A stretch of 64,000 bases of DNA from Sparassis latifolia (taxonomy: Eukaryota > Basidiomycota > Agaricomycetes > Polyporales > Sparassidaceae), in assembly GCA_018466975.1 (NCBI GenBank), contig CM031556.1:1302001-1366000 (forward strand). Reading direction: 5' to 3'. The number at the start of each line of letters is the position of its first letter. The first letter of the stretch is position 1. A model generated the notes under the pieces. It was not told the origin of the DNA. It was given only the letters and a program-made list of their open reading frames with translations, and did no database searches. A program made the position numbers and the translations under genes. Positions 44,682 through 57,131 of this stretch are shown here, in pieces.

Positions 44682-46808
44682 GCACAGCCAGTCTGAGAAG
44701 CATGCACAGTCTGCTCAGCCGGCCAGTCAGACCTCTACCTCACTAGACAGGGACATAGTAGTGTAATAAACTATGCAAAGGTCCAAGTATAGTTATAGTA
44801 AATGTTATAGTCCAGGTATGAGTTTGTTGGACCTGTGAAACCTGTACACATAGTATAGGTATATGAGGTCTGACTATATAAACCTGCGGAGTTTTTAGAA
44901 ATATATGAGTGAGACTCAAATTAAACTAAATTAATTAAAGCACAAATGCTAACACATATATTCTGTAAGAGAGCTACTTAAACTTAAACTTTGCATGTTA
45001 AACTTTGCTCTTAAGTACTACTTTACTTGAAGACATGTCCAGGATGTGTAGTAAACTACACATAGGTACATACATAGTAATAGTACAGGTCATAGTACAG
45101 GTTTATCTTTTATAAACCTGTGACTCTCATAGACCTGTACTATATGCAGGTCTATGTACCTGTATGTATAGTCAGGGTCAGGCCTTTGTACTATAAAGGT
45201 AGACCTGTGTCCCTGCCTATACTCCGCAGTCTGGTGTTAGGCAATCTACCTTCAATCTGCACTCAATCTCAGAGAATCCTGCATCTGTGGGTACAAGTCA
45301 GGACCAGCATCAAGGTTTCAATCTCGATCAGGCTGATCAGCCAATTAGAGGAGGCATCTCGTACTGTAGATCTGTGCCACCAGCTTACTACCATGGCCGA
45401 CCTTTGCAAAAGGACAGACCAGGTATGTTTTCATGTTTCTAATAGTGAATACGTTTGTCAAGTAAGCAACATTTCATTTGATATTATAATGACAGACTCT
45501 ACCCTGCATTCGCTGACACCTCACATGACCCCCCAAGCAGATATTATGTCGCAATTGACTCTGAGTGTGGATGAGATGAAGGACATGGATAATTAGAAGC
45601 AGTTCCAGTTGAGAGAAAGCAGAGATGACAGGGGGAGCATTGTGTATAGAGGTTTGTATGAAGATGTCAATGAAGATGGGCAGTTGAAGGGGGAGTTTCT
45701 GGATGATGACTCGGACAGAGGTGAGACATTTCTAGTAAATCACAATCACATCGGTAGCCCACCTCTGTCCAATGATGAATCAAAGGAGAGTGATAAATTG
45801 GACAATACCAAGGAGGAACATAAGGAGACAATCCACCAGCCACTAAGCTATGTGCCTGTGTCAAATGTCGAGGAGGATATCAAGGAGGATGTTGAGGAGG
45901 AGAGCAAGGCCGAGGCCAAGGATGAGGATGAGGATGAGGCAAGTGTTCCTGCTCTGCCCTCATGTGTTTTCAGAGCCACCCATTTGTCGAAGTCATATGC
46001 AGGCCGAAAGGATGTGCATCTGCTGCTAAAATGGATGTCCCTCGATGCCGAAGCAGTCAACTCATACGTGATCCTGCAGTGTCTATCACTGCTGCTGTTT
46101 ATGAACATAAGAACAGCTTACTCACCTCCAATCCAACTATACCTCCTTCTGCTCATGCTCCTAAGCATCAACGTCACAAGATCTTCCAGATGGCATAGAA
46201 GTCTGTGATATGGTGTTGTTTCTCTCTTCAACATATGCATCTTGCTAACACCATGCACCTAGTATTGCTTTCTCTGGCAATAAGGCAGAAACTTGGTCGA
46301 CTGTGACTGTCCAAACTGCAGCAGAGCTGTTTGCTTACATTGCATTCCAGATCTCCGACAGTGGAATATGACTGAGCAGATGCAGTTTGAATGTCTGGCC
46401 TGCACCATAAAGCGTGACAGAGGTGCAATGCAGGTATACCATGTAGGTTTAATATGAATTCTTTACTCGCACAAAAGCTGATATTTGAGGGATATCAGGG
46501 CCTGTATAGTGTCCCATCCACTGAAAAATCTTGGGTACCATTGATGAAGGGTCTTTGGATTGTCGGCAAGAGGAAGATAGCACTGACCACAAGGTTGGAT
46601 ACCACCTCTTTGGTTTTGGTTCATCTGCACCTGCACTTGCTGCCTGTGCATGATACCATCGCCAATCTTGTGGAGAAGTACCTTCGAGCCTATTACGTTG
46701 ACCGCAGCGAGTTCCTAAATTGGCTGGATGTTATCTTTGACTTGGAAGGTTCAGAGGCAACAGAAGGTCATCATCTTCATATGCTCAACATAGTGTCAAA
46801 AATTTGAT
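44682..46808 (+). pseudogene. Decayed acidic protein with a C-terminal cysteine (zinc) cluster, inside E3
   Basis: It begins MHSQSEKHAQSAQPASQTST and is interrupted by a small insertion (about 44750-45213). It continues with a Gln/Ser-rich part (45205-45420), a short intron ending near 45493, and an acidic region (45600-45960: Glu/Asp/Lys-rich, KDEDEDEAS). Near 46295-46440 is a cysteine cluster, CDCPNCSRAVCLHC...FECLAC, suggesting zinc binding. After another intron the last exon (about 46484-46808) has PLMKGLWIVGKRKIAL and WLDVIFDLEG. A TAG at 45594-45596 and frame changes break it. Similar cysteine-cluster proteins recur, unnamed, in basidiomycete transposon-rich regions. It is probably a cargo or accessory gene of E3. 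Confidence 0.55.
44750..45213. mobile_element. AT-rich ~460-bp insertion with CAGGGACA ends
   Basis: CAGGGACATAG at the left and the inverse of CAGGGACACAG at the right bracket an AT-rich stretch that separates two halves of the gene. The borders are approximate and no clear target duplication is present. Confidence 0.5.
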
Positions 46809-47059
46809 CATATGTATTTAGATTAAATTCAGTGGCTCTGAATCATTTGATATGAAGAATATTGGTCTCAGAATGTGATAGCAAAGGACGGCCCAACTAC
46901 TACTACACAAACCCTGAAGGTGGTCTGACCTGGCTCATTATAGCTGATGGCATCACATGTGATGAAACCTGTATATATACACTTGGTGAAGGCCCCAGCT
47001 TTAAAACTCCTATGTGTGAAGAGAATTTTGCCCTTTCTGATCAAAACAAATAGAAGATG

Positions 47060-47850
47060 CTACTTGGCTGAAGCCAAAGTGTGGAGAATCCTATATAGGA
47101 TACAAATTTCAAGAGTCTCAGCCGAGACCATTATTTTCAAAAACCCTATATAGTGCATCCTTGGCCAATGCCATATTTCAGAAGACCCTATATAGAATAG
47201 AAATTCTACTACCTTCGGCCAAGGCCAACATTTCTGCAAGAACTATATAGTGTATATTCAGCCAAGGCCAAAATTCAGATCTCTCTATATAGGTTAAAAT
47301 TTGATGACTCCTGGCCGAGGCCACCATTTCTACAAGAACTATATAGGGTATCTGTAGCTGAGGCCAAATTTCAGACAATCCTACATAGAATGCAAATTGC
47401 TTGACCCTTGGCCGCAGGCACTATTTCCACAAAAATCTATATAGGGTACTCTTGGCCACAGCCAAATGTCAGGAAATGCTATATAGGATCAAAATTTCAT
47501 GTGCCTTGGCCGAGTGGAACATTTACACAAAGATTCTATATAGGTCCACTTGGCCAAGCCCAACTGTCTGCAAACTCTATATAGGATTGGAATTTTATGA
47601 CTCTTGGCCAATGGCACTATTTCAGCTACAATCTATATAGAGAAATGGCGGCTGACCCCAAAATGCCCGACAACCTATATAGACTTTAAACTGCACCTCC
47701 CTTGGCTAACTCCCAAATATGCGACTCAGCCTATATAGCCTACTTATCTTGGCTAACCCTATATCTCCATCCTATATTATATTCTTGGCCAACACTCGGT
47801 TTTATGGAAATTTACACAAAATATTCCACCTCGGTTATATGGACATTTGG
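47060..47850. repeat. E3 right arm array
   Basis: This is the inverse of 41133-41830, with CTATATAGG and CTTGGCCAA alternating, ending CCTCGGTTATATGGACA next to the E3 tip. Confidence 0.85.
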
Positions 47851-47880
47851 GTATATATTGGCTGAATGGGCTCAAATAAC

Positions 47881-47985
47881 ATGATTTCAACAAAATGAGC
47901 AAGAACATATCCAAATGAGAAACACATGCATGCAAATAGTGTAAGCATCGCACTCTGCAGTGCGTTCATAGTAGTCGATAATTTT
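47881..47985 (-). pseudogene. Short hAT transposase segment between E4 and E3
   Basis: On the minus strand this reads KIIDYYERTAECDAY, then a likely intron start (GTGTTTCTC). It continues AGIAKII at the E4 border (54255) and leads to VLDPSQK at 20593 past E3. It proves that the pieces at 54-57 kb and 20 kb are one gene. E3 sits in this intron. Confidence 0.85.
47978..47985. repeat. Left 8-bp target duplication of E4 (ATAATTTT)
   Basis: It is repeated exactly at 54247-54254 on the other side of E4. Confidence 0.9.
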
Positions 47986-49238
47986 CACTTCAGGGTACCC
48001 TTTCGACCTAGCTCTTAGCTTCAACATAATCTATATTGCGTAGTGGCTAAGAGCCTCTCAGGTGTAAGACAGACCATGGTACCAATACATGTCCCAGGGC
48101 ATTATATGAGATTACCCAGGGCAAAGGCAGGGCAAAGGCTGGTCCAATGGCACAATTATCATATGGGATGTCCTATAGTACTAGGACGTTGATATTTATA
48201 TCCCAGTATTACTGGTTGTCCCATGGTGCCAGGGGTACATAGGAATGTCCCACTATTAGTAAAAGATGTATTTTCAGGCTATTGTATGGTAGTTTTTTTA
48301 TACTTTATTCTACTATCATATTATCTAAGTCTTAATTATAAAAACAGTGACTATAGTGATATAAACAAGCACTTTATTTGCATATTATATCAGGTGGGAT
48401 CTCCCATTTTAAGGACATCCTAAGATGTTATTTTAAGATTCACAGATATTTAGTCTCTTCTTTAGCCTGAAGTTTCTACTTAACTACTATAATTATCTAG
48501 AGATTTATACTAACAGTTGAATTACTAAGGTTTAAGAGTGACAGGTCCTTACAAGGGATATCCCATCACATAAAGGGACATCCTATAATACAGAGGTGTC
48601 ATTCAGTGAATGCATTTCTGAGTGTAACTTGACTGAAGTCTTAGGTCAAATGCCTTTCTTTTTTCATTCAAATACAGTATATGATAGGAGACATGACAAA
48701 AATATATCTCCTTTGCTAGTATATTAGTAGACTGAGTAGTTCTATTTCTTGAGACACTTGGTGAAAGTTGTAGTATAGCTATGATACATACTATATACCA
48801 AAGATTATATCATGTTAGTCTGAACATTATGTCAGAAAATGTAAAATTGATTTTAAAACACGAGAATAAACATTGTTGTTTGACCTGTCTTAGTTGCTAT
48901 ATGAGCTAATGAAGTTGTTGTACATGCTACCAATAGTAATATAGTCTTTATAACATTATAAATGCATACACAATACTTGATATGAGATATCCTGCTTTCT
49001 ATAAATATTTCACCATATATAAAGTGCAAATAAGGCACTTATTTACAGTATTCTAGTCACTTTTTTTATAATTAGAGCTTATACAATATGATTGTAGCAC
49101 AAAGTATTAAAAAACTACCATACAATAGCCTGAAAATACATCTTTCACTAATAGTGGGACATCTCTATGTACCCCTGGCACCATGGGACAACCAGTAATA
49201 CTGGGATATAAATATCAATGCCCTAGTACTATAGGACA

Positions 49239-52200
49239 TCTAACTATCTTTAAAATTTCCGCCATCCGTCATTTCACGCCCCGCTTCCGTATCTGTATTC
49301 TCCACTTCATGTTCTCCACTTTCCATTTTTCATTCCACTAGCGCCACTTCGATGACTCCTCTCTCCGTTATATGACATAACCCCCCCCTGCTTTCATGCC
49401 CCTTCTCCTGACAGAAAAATTCCTGATGGATTTCATGCAAATCAACAAACAGTGTGTAAATGTACCTATCAGGTTTGTTTTTCGTGCTCGCACATCACTA
49501 CTGGTTCATCTCTTCCATTTTTGCAGCGATGCTTCGCTTCAGACCGAGATGGTGTTGAGGCAGATACATCCCCTTCCAGATCAGCATGAGCGTAATCGTG
49601 CCAGTCAACAACAACACCGCGACCGAATGTCCCACAAAGAAATGGACAGTGCATGACTGGCTAACAATGCCACACATCGTTAACATCGTCGCACGCTCTG
49701 TGGTGGTCCGAAGTGGTGGGAAGGGCTTGCCATGCTTAACAATGACCACGATATGTGTATGCAGGTTCTGCACTGGGATAGAACATGTCGACACTGTGGG
49801 ATCAAGGTATGTCAAATTTGCTTCGTCTAATGTCCGGCTTTTAACATAGTTGTAGGTGCTAACCGGAGAACGTACTCACGATGACTGTTTCATTTGTGGA
49901 CCAAAACATGTTCATCTGCTCCCCCACCTGCCGCCTTATCCTGCTGAATGGAATGTCTGCATCAATTCTCCTAACCTAGGCATACATTCTCACTATCTGA
50001 ATAACCATTTCTCTCTCACTGCACTTGGGGTCTACAATGGAGACTTCATGGACTTTGGTGATGACATTTCTGCAGTTTCATTGAAAGGAGGACGAACATA
50101 CCATCGTCTAATACCTGCTGATGAAGGTGCGCATGCTATTCGTTGGTTTCTGCATGACCCACAAGCACTTCTTTCTGGCCCTACTGCTCACAGAATCCCA
50201 TCTGGCTGGCTTGAAGCGGCACTGGCAGGCTTGCGATGTGTGAACCCATATATTGATCATTTAGATCGACTGGCTGTAATGGCAGACGACGAGCTCACTT
50301 TACACCTTGAAGCATCATCCAGTGTTACGGGGGATGAAATAGCTGCTATTATTTCGATCGCACCTGCATCCCCACCCACTCACCGCAAAATTGTTATACG
50401 GAGAACTGGTGACACTGAGCATCGTTATCTTGATTTACTATTGCTGTATGTGGAACCTCTCCATTATCTTATGTTGGAGCCATATGGAACCCTCAGATGG
50501 TCTCCGGAACGACTCAATCTTGCCGGCAAATCATTCACGCAAATGCAGTGGTATCGTACTCAATTTTTCATGAATGCGGAACAAATAACGAAATTTTTGT
50601 GCTTGGCAGGTATGCCGGTTTGATACATGCATATCTAATTCGGAATTAATTCTTGCAGGGGAATACTTGGTAGATGCATGGAGTGCAATTGAAGAAGCAC
50701 GATTAACATACATCTGCATGAATCAACATGGCAATGATGACAATGAAGAAGGTGAATATACTGGAGATGGTGATGAAGAGCCAATGGACGATGTGCGTTT
50801 ACCTTCGAGTTTCATTCATTCCCCTGCATGGTCTGCAGCAAATATAGCAGACTGTCTTGCTCTTCACAAGGAATTTGGCCCTGTCACACTCTTCATCACC
50901 TTCACCACTAATCCAAAATGGATTGAGATCAAATTGCAACTACATTCGGGACAGTCAGCATATGACAGACCTGATGTGGTCGTACATTTTTATCAACAGA
51001 AACTCTCTCGACTGATGAAAGATATCACCACCTCCATGGGCCCGACACTATACCATATTCGTGTTACTGAATTTCAAAAGAGAGGTCTTCCCCATGCTCA
51101 TATCGTGGTCACACTTAAATATGTCCCTTACTCCCCTCATGAACTTGATCAATTTCTTAGCGCTGAACTCCCACGACCTCCAGGACCACTTCGTGATGCT
51201 ATTTTAAAGCACATGATGCATCACCATGATAGCAAGAGCAAATATCATGGGTGTGGCTGGCCTACAAAAGACTGTCAGTACCGATTTCCGAAACCCATTC
51301 AGAATGACTCCACATTCAACGAAAGAGGTTTGCAGACTCGCATCTGTCATTGACAACTAAAAACACTTATATCAGGTTACTTTGAGCCACATTGTCACAA
51401 AAATGAGGATGCGAATGTTATACTTCACATCCCATTCTTGGTACTCAAATATGATGCGCATATCAACTGTGAATATTCAGCATCAGTATCTCTATTTCAA
51501 TATCTTTTCAAATACTTCTACAAGAGACCCAACGAAACCAACTGGAGTGTTCGACCAGTGCGCACAATATCTACTTCCTCTGCTCATGGAGTTCGAAAAC
51601 CAGTTGATGAAATCAATGACTATGAGCGAGGTCGCTACATCTCCAGCATCGAAGGATGTACCCGTATTGCTGGTTTTCATACCACTGACAAGCATCCTGG
51701 TGTCCATCGCCTACCCATACACCTACCCGATCGCCAGCAAGGTCAAATGAAAAGAAAGAACAACACCCAGTCAGATGCCACATTGCTTATACGATACCTT
51801 GCCCGACCTCCCCATCCACGCCTCAACGACATGACCTACATTGAATTTGGTAGACAATGCCGTTTGGTCACACATGATCCACTGAAACCTCTTCACCAGT
51901 CATTGGAGATCCTCGAACAACCAACCCCGGCATGACCACAAATGCACATCAGGTTCTATGAGCAAGGACACGAGGCGGCTTCGCGAATCCAAATCGTCTA
52001 TCCACATCATGGTAATGTTTTTTACTTACGGGCGCTACTCCTACACCATAGTGCAAACAGCTGGGATGAACTGCGCACAGTCGATGGCATACTATACAAC
52101 ACTTCTCAAGAAGCCGCAAGAGCATTCGGACTGTTCACGAATGAAAACGAGGGTTGCCTCACGTTTCACGAACTTCTTGGCTGTTTGCCATACTCGCCGT

Positions 52201-54063
52201 GGAAGGTGACCCCATGATTTCAATTTGGCAGGACTATGAGCTGCAGCTCTCTGCAGACATTCGTGATAGCCTTCTTCGAACATGCAGTCATCCTGATCCT
52301 TTCATCATTCGCAATCACACTCTCACTGCACTCTCAGAACTACTCCAGGGTCTGGGGAAGCATCTCGCTGACATCGGTCTTCCAGAACTGGAGGAGCGAT
52401 GCACAGAAATTGATGCAGAGATTGAGAGATGGGGGCGATCCTACAGACCTATGTTCATTTGCATCCAGTCTAACTGCAGATCAGGTGAGATCTCACTGCT
52501 TTTGCATCATTCACCTCATTCACTCACGGTTCAGTGAGCCATCTACAACCACATCCTCACACTGTCCGGCATGATCCATCCATATCCTGTACACATTGAT
52601 GGCCGTGAGGGAAGAGGTAAAACATATGCGCTGTATCCTGTCATTGGTGCACTGCGAAAAGCAAACAAGATCGTCCTGGTGACGGCATCCTCTGCATTCG
52701 CAGCCAAGAATTACCCTGGAGGACGGACGACTCACTACCTATATGGTATTCCCATTGATGAGAACAACCCGTATCTCACCTCCGCCATGAGACCTCATAT
52801 GGATCGTGGAAAGCTTCTCGCAGCCGCAGTTTGCCACATTATAGACGAGATAGGAGGACTGCATTTCAAAGCATTTGATTGCGCAGACAGAGCCATGCAC
52901 AACATCACTGGCATCAACAAGATCTGGGGAGGTCAACTGCTAGTGACAGTGGGTGATTTCTGACAGATAAGCTCCTCTGCGCATCAATGAGTACTCCCTT
53001 ACTTACACGTGCCAACAGGTTGCTCCTGTCGTCCGATTCGGAGGACGAACTGCAATTGCAAAAGCATCTCTGCGCACGAAACCTGTCTTCAGGCAGTTTC
53101 ATGTGTTACAACTCAATCAACCGCTGCGGCAAGCTGGTGACCTCGAATTTTCCGCATTCCTGGATGCTATTGGCGATGACTATGAACATGATACTGTTGA
53201 TCTTGGCCATTTTCAACATACACGATCCATCCATGACGCCATCAACTTTGTGTTCCCCCTCGCCATTCTTACTAATCCTGATGTCTGCATTCATCACGCT
53301 ATACTCAGCCCATTCAACGAATTCGTCAACAACTTCAACGAATGCATATTACAGACTTTATCGGGAGAAACTCGAACTTATGTTAGCAGTGACAGATTGG
53401 AAGATGACTCCAGAACGGAGATAGTCAACCATCTGATTGCTACATTAGATTTTCTCAACGGCATTGATGAACCGGGAATTCTGCCGCACGAACTCAAGCT
53501 TAAAGTTGAATGTATCTGCCGTCTCACGAAAAACTTTGATGCTTCTCGCGGACTCACGAAAAACACCCGAGCGATAGTGCGGCATCTACACCAGCATACT
53601 GTGGAAGTCGACACTATTGCCTCCATTGTTGCTGGACGAAATGTTCCATCCGTAAGCCTTCTTCTTCTGCTCCGTTTTACACCATTAATGACCCTATAGA
53701 TGAAAATCGCTATTCCTCGCATCAACGCCAACTTTCATCCTACCAGTTACAACTTCATCATCAATCGCAAACAGCTGCCACTCGCACTATGTTACGCTAC
53801 CACTTTCAATGGTTGTCAAGGACTCACCGTTCAAAAACTAATGCTCGATCTTCGCTGCTACGTCTTTTCGCACGGTCAACTTTATTCCGCCATAACCCAT
53901 GTACTGAACGCCAATGATGTACTCATTCTGAAGGCCGAAGGCGATTCTACAACAACAACCAAGAATATCATTTGGAAAGAGTTACTATTGTAACCCTATA
54001 TCTACATACTTCACTACATTATATATTTAATCACGGAGCACGCAGCGCGAAGCGATTTCCTTG
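49239..54063 (+). mobile_element. Helitron (4.8 kb)
   Basis: The right arm of E4 reads ..ACTATAGGACA and resumes TCCCATATGATAATTG. The inverse arm shows these were adjacent, so the insertion lies exactly between A (49238) and T (54064), the known Helitron target. The element starts TCTAACTATC (5' TC) and ends ..GATTTCCTTG. The end is CTTG rather than the usual CTRR, and a short GC-rich hairpin candidate (CGC-GAA-GCG) lies at about 54047-54055. There is no target duplication, as expected for Helitrons. Confidence 0.9.
49741..53993 (+). pseudogene. Helitron Rep/helicase
   Basis: Rolling-circle transposase with an HUH nuclease and a Pif1-type helicase. In order: a cysteine cluster CRHCGIKV..CFICGPKH (about 49790-49905); the Helitron N-terminal region (49856-50623); the Rep HxH motif GLPHAHIVV (about 51085); the two-tyrosine motif QYLFKYFYK (about 51500); EINDYERGRYISS (about 51615); the helicase Walker A GREGRGKT (52603-52625) and Walker B-like HIIDEIGGL (about 52835); and late motifs YATTFNGCQGLTVQ and FSHGQLYSAITHV (53800-53910). 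Introns are near 50624-50658, 51330-51376 and 53660-53699. TGA stops at 52535-52537 and 52961-52963 and a frame break near 52165 inactivate it. At the second stop the following intron begins ATAAG instead of GTAAG. All but the frame break are transition-type changes. Confidence 0.88.
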
Positions 54064-54246
54064 TCCCATATGATAATTGTGCCATTGGACCAGCCTTTGC
54101 CCTGCCTTTGCCCTGGGTAATCCCATATAATGCCCTGGGACATGTATTGGTACCATGGTCTGTCTGACACCTGAGAGGCTCTTAGCTACTACACAATATA
54201 AATTATGTTAAAGCTAAGAGCTAGGTCGGAAGGGTACCCTGAAGTG

Positions 54247-56830
54247 ATAATTTTTGCAATACCAGCCTTAAGAGCTTTGGCAAAGGGTGTATACTTCTCT
54301 TGTTCCACACGGTTTGACCATGCCTTATGCAGCGCCTCGAGTGCTGGAAGTGCAAGATGGAGGGCGGGTCCACTGTCTGACAAGAATGCTTGTTGAGCGT
54401 TGTCTGCATGCTGATCAAACATTGGTTAATATGCTTAGAAATAAAACAAGGCCTCTCACTGTCAGCAAATTTAGAAATAAATGAACGCAATCCCACTTGT
54501 CTGTACTAAGCTGCAAATCATCCAGCTTCTGCCGCTTGGCACGATCTTTCTCCTTTCGCGCCATCTTGCGGACAAAGGCATCAACATACTGCAACAAATG
54601 AGGATTTAGGACAGTGAACACATCAATAACGAGATGGAAATGCACCTCCCACAAAGTTTCTGCACAATGTAGCATCATATATGTTGACGACCAGCAGGGC
54701 ATGTCCATTAACAACTGGTGTGCTGTCTTCCGATCAGCTTGCATTTAGAGATCTTTGAATAGTTGTTTTCGCTTTGCAGATGAACGCTCCTGGCAGTGAA
54801 TCGTGTATAAGCAAACAGATTAACACAATGAACTGGCTCAAACATACCTTTACACAGATTGATTGAACGAGCCCGACTTCATCATGTTCAGCACCATGTT
54901 GGGCCATGAGGTCATTATCCAGCTGCTCTGGATCATAATGCTTTGAATTGCTGTATGCGGAGATAGCCGCCTGTGTTGCAAGGTTGATGACGTGCGTAAG
55001 ACAGCTAGTCACACGCTCAGTAGACAGTAAATAAGAATAGTGGGCCTGCGTACCATATACAATGCCTCTTCGGGTCGAACAGAACCTTCCCGGTGTGCAT
55101 TCAAATCAGCCTTGCAAACTCTTTTAGCATCGTGTCATTGTTTGATGCATTGTCGCAGGTGACATGCCCAATCTGCATAAACAAAGTCAGAACAAGTTCG
55201 AAGAGCACAGAACGACATACCTTGTGTGTAATGCCAACACGGAGAGCAATCTTGTAGAGTGCTTGGCCTAGACGCCTCCCGTTGTGGGCATTGTTGAGCT
55301 GTGTGAAGCCAAGAAGTGCTGTCTGGATGCTCCAGACACCGGCCTTGGTTTCTTCAACCCATGATCTCATGACGGCGAAATAACTGTCTGTGTTTGATGC
55401 TTGCCACACATCACATATTAAGTTAATCTTGCCATCAACAGCGTCACTCTGTTGCCAGGGTCAGCATGCCATGTGTCGCTTGGAAGCCACTGTCTTCACC
55501 TACATTCAGTTTGTCCCAGAGTTCTGTGAGCTGCCGCTTGAACGTCTCAATGATTTCTTTACATGTGCGCTTGTGATTCAGAATATTGACACCATTGGTC
55601 GCAAGCACAGCGATGTTGATCATGTTGTGGAATGCTGGGTGCTCGAGTGCATGAATTGGCTGTTGATGATGCTGGTCAAGACGGTGTAGCAGTGAGCACA
55701 AATATTAGGTATTTACCTGGTCAGTTGCTATGAGCCACTCGAGGGCGGCCTGATGGAAAAGCGCATCAGTGTACAGCACGACATTCTGCTTGACAGGCTT
55801 CTCCTTCAAGTGTGGGTCCAGTCGGGTTTGTTTATCAGCGGTAGCGGCTTCTTTTCAGTGCTTCACTTCTTTCGGCAGCATCGAATCAAATTTGGCATGT
55901 TCTACCCATGTTGTATACTTGGCCTGAAAAGTAATTAGCATACACATGCATAGCGCATGAATGGCAGCAGAGTTACCTTGTGCCTGGACTCAAGATGATG
56001 ATGAAGTGTCGACACCTCAGCGACAAGTTGGCCTACATCGCTCTCCTTGTCTGCCGGTATTTTGCTGGCCTTGCTACAGAGTGTTTCATCCATTAGTGAG
56101 ACATCCCCATGTGAGATGAGAGCCACTTACCGGCATTCTCTGCAGTTGCAATACTTCCTTCCTTCATGCATGTACGTCTTTGAAAAGAACTCGTTGACAT
56201 TGCGACTACATTCTTCTAGCCATACTTTGAGGGGACCGTCCATTGTTGCCACACGAACATCTTGCAGCAGGCCGTCGGCATCACGAATATCCTTGATGTG
56301 TTCTGCGGGATCTGAATCAGGTGCAACATATCAGTCACATCATTTTGATGACATGGACAACATATGACGCATCGTTCCAGCTTCATCGGAATCTTCAGAT
56401 CTGGACGATGAGCCTTGTCTCGTCTTCTGCTTCTTTCGCCCTGAGTGGTGCCAAAATGTGTTCAATCAGAATGCGCGGACTCAATAATATTTACTTGCCT
56501 TTTTGTTTCTTCTTCTTGTGATCCACTACCTCTAAACTTGGGGTATCCGAGACCTCACCTGATGATTGGTCCAAGTGAGCTATGTCTGCACTGCGCTTGC
56601 CAATGCTTGTAGAGTGCACATCCATATTTTCCCCAGGTGCTGAAGGTGCGTGGTTATCAGCATCACATCCGGCAGGTGACACCGTCTTCTCAGCTGCAGC
56701 TGCTGCATCCGCGGCTTGTTTTTCGGTGAAGGCTTGTTTGTGGGTGCTGAGTTGACATGCGGCAGTGTTTGATGGGTCAGTAATTCGTGCGCTGGCAGAA
56801 ACAACGCGTTTCGGAGTGTGTCAGACAAGT
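54247..56830 (-). pseudogene. hAT transposase, BED finger and catalytic core
   Basis: On the minus strand: a Lys/Ser-rich N-terminus (about 56830-56400), then WLEECSRNVNEFFSK and a BED-type zinc finger (CNCREC.. then HHHLESRHK, about 56160-55980). Next come KQNVVLYTDALFHQA, the RNase H-fold core with DVWQASNTDSYFAV (first Asp, about 55400), GHVTCDNASNNDTM (second Asp, about 55160), CLTHVINLATQAA (about 55005) and MPCWSSTYMMLHCAETLWE (about 54690). It ends AKALKAGIAKII at the E4 border. Several introns of about 45-60 bp are clear. In-frame TGA codons at 55855-55857 and 55101-55103 inactivate it. The start codon was not found. It continues at 47.9 and 20.6 kb. Confidence 0.88.
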
Positions 56831-57131
56831 TGGCACTGTCAGAAGCAGCGCGTGGAGCCATCAAAGACTTTAAGGTTGCCGCTGGGCAAGGCCTGGAGGA
56901 TGGAGACATATTTCCGCTTGTGGCTGTGGAGCTTCATAGTTCAGGCACACCTTCCAGCCAATCAGCTAGTTTTACTCCTAAAAGTCGGCAGCCCACGGCT
57001 CGGCCTACGGCTTTCGTAGGCAAGAGCTGGGCCCTGAGCCCTCAAAAGCCGTCCTCAAAGCCCGGCTCAGCTCGGCCTTAAGTGGGCTTGGCCTGGCTCG
57101 GCTCGTGGCTCGGAGCCGGGCTTTGCACATT

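Larger units (their letters stand above)
20601..47873. mobile_element. E3: large element with KDZ-like termini and TATATAG/TTGGCCAAG arrays
   Basis: The ends are CACACCTATCAGCCAATATA on the left and TATATTGGCTGAATGGGCTC on the right, with a perfect 7-bp duplication. The left arm is split by E1 at 20629: 20601-20628 continues at 41133. Inverted arms of about 700 bp (41133-41830 and 47060-47873) consist of repeats with CCTATATAG and TTGGCCAAG. Without E1 and E2 the element is about 6.8 kb. It contains a decayed zinc-cluster gene (44.7-46.8 kb) but no transposase. The terminal motifs match those of E2, so it was probably moved by the same type of transposase. Confidence 0.85.
47986..54246. mobile_element. 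E4: hAT-like foldback element split by a Helitron
   Basis: The ends are CACTTCAGGGTACCC and its inverse GGGTACCCTGAAGTG, with a perfect 8-bp duplication. The inverted arms are at least 300 bp: left 47986-48290; right 49080-49238 continued at 54064-54246. Without the Helitron it is about 1.4 kb, with an AT-rich gene-free centre (48290-49080). Eight-bp duplications are typical of hAT-type elements. It lies in an exon of the large hAT's transposase gene. Confidence 0.85.
19597..57130 (-). mobile_element. hAT transposon, expanded to 37.5 kb by nested insertions
   Basis: The left end starts ATGTGCACAGCCCGGCTCGG and the right end finishes GAGCCGGGCTTTGCACAT. Both ends contain repeated GGCTCGGC-type words (19600-19730 and 56985-57125). 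Flanks ACCTAGTG (19589-19596) and ACTAAGTG (57132-57139) look like an imperfect 8-bp duplication (6 of 8). Its transposase gene runs on the minus strand from about 56.8 kb and is resumed at 47.9 kb and 20.6 kb after two large insertions. Without those insertions it would be a few kilobases long. Confidence 0.8.

Noticed and set aside
48158..49245. A separate foldback element next to E4
   Set aside because: Its inverted ends simply continue the E4 arms. The apparent gap is caused by the Helitron in the right arm.
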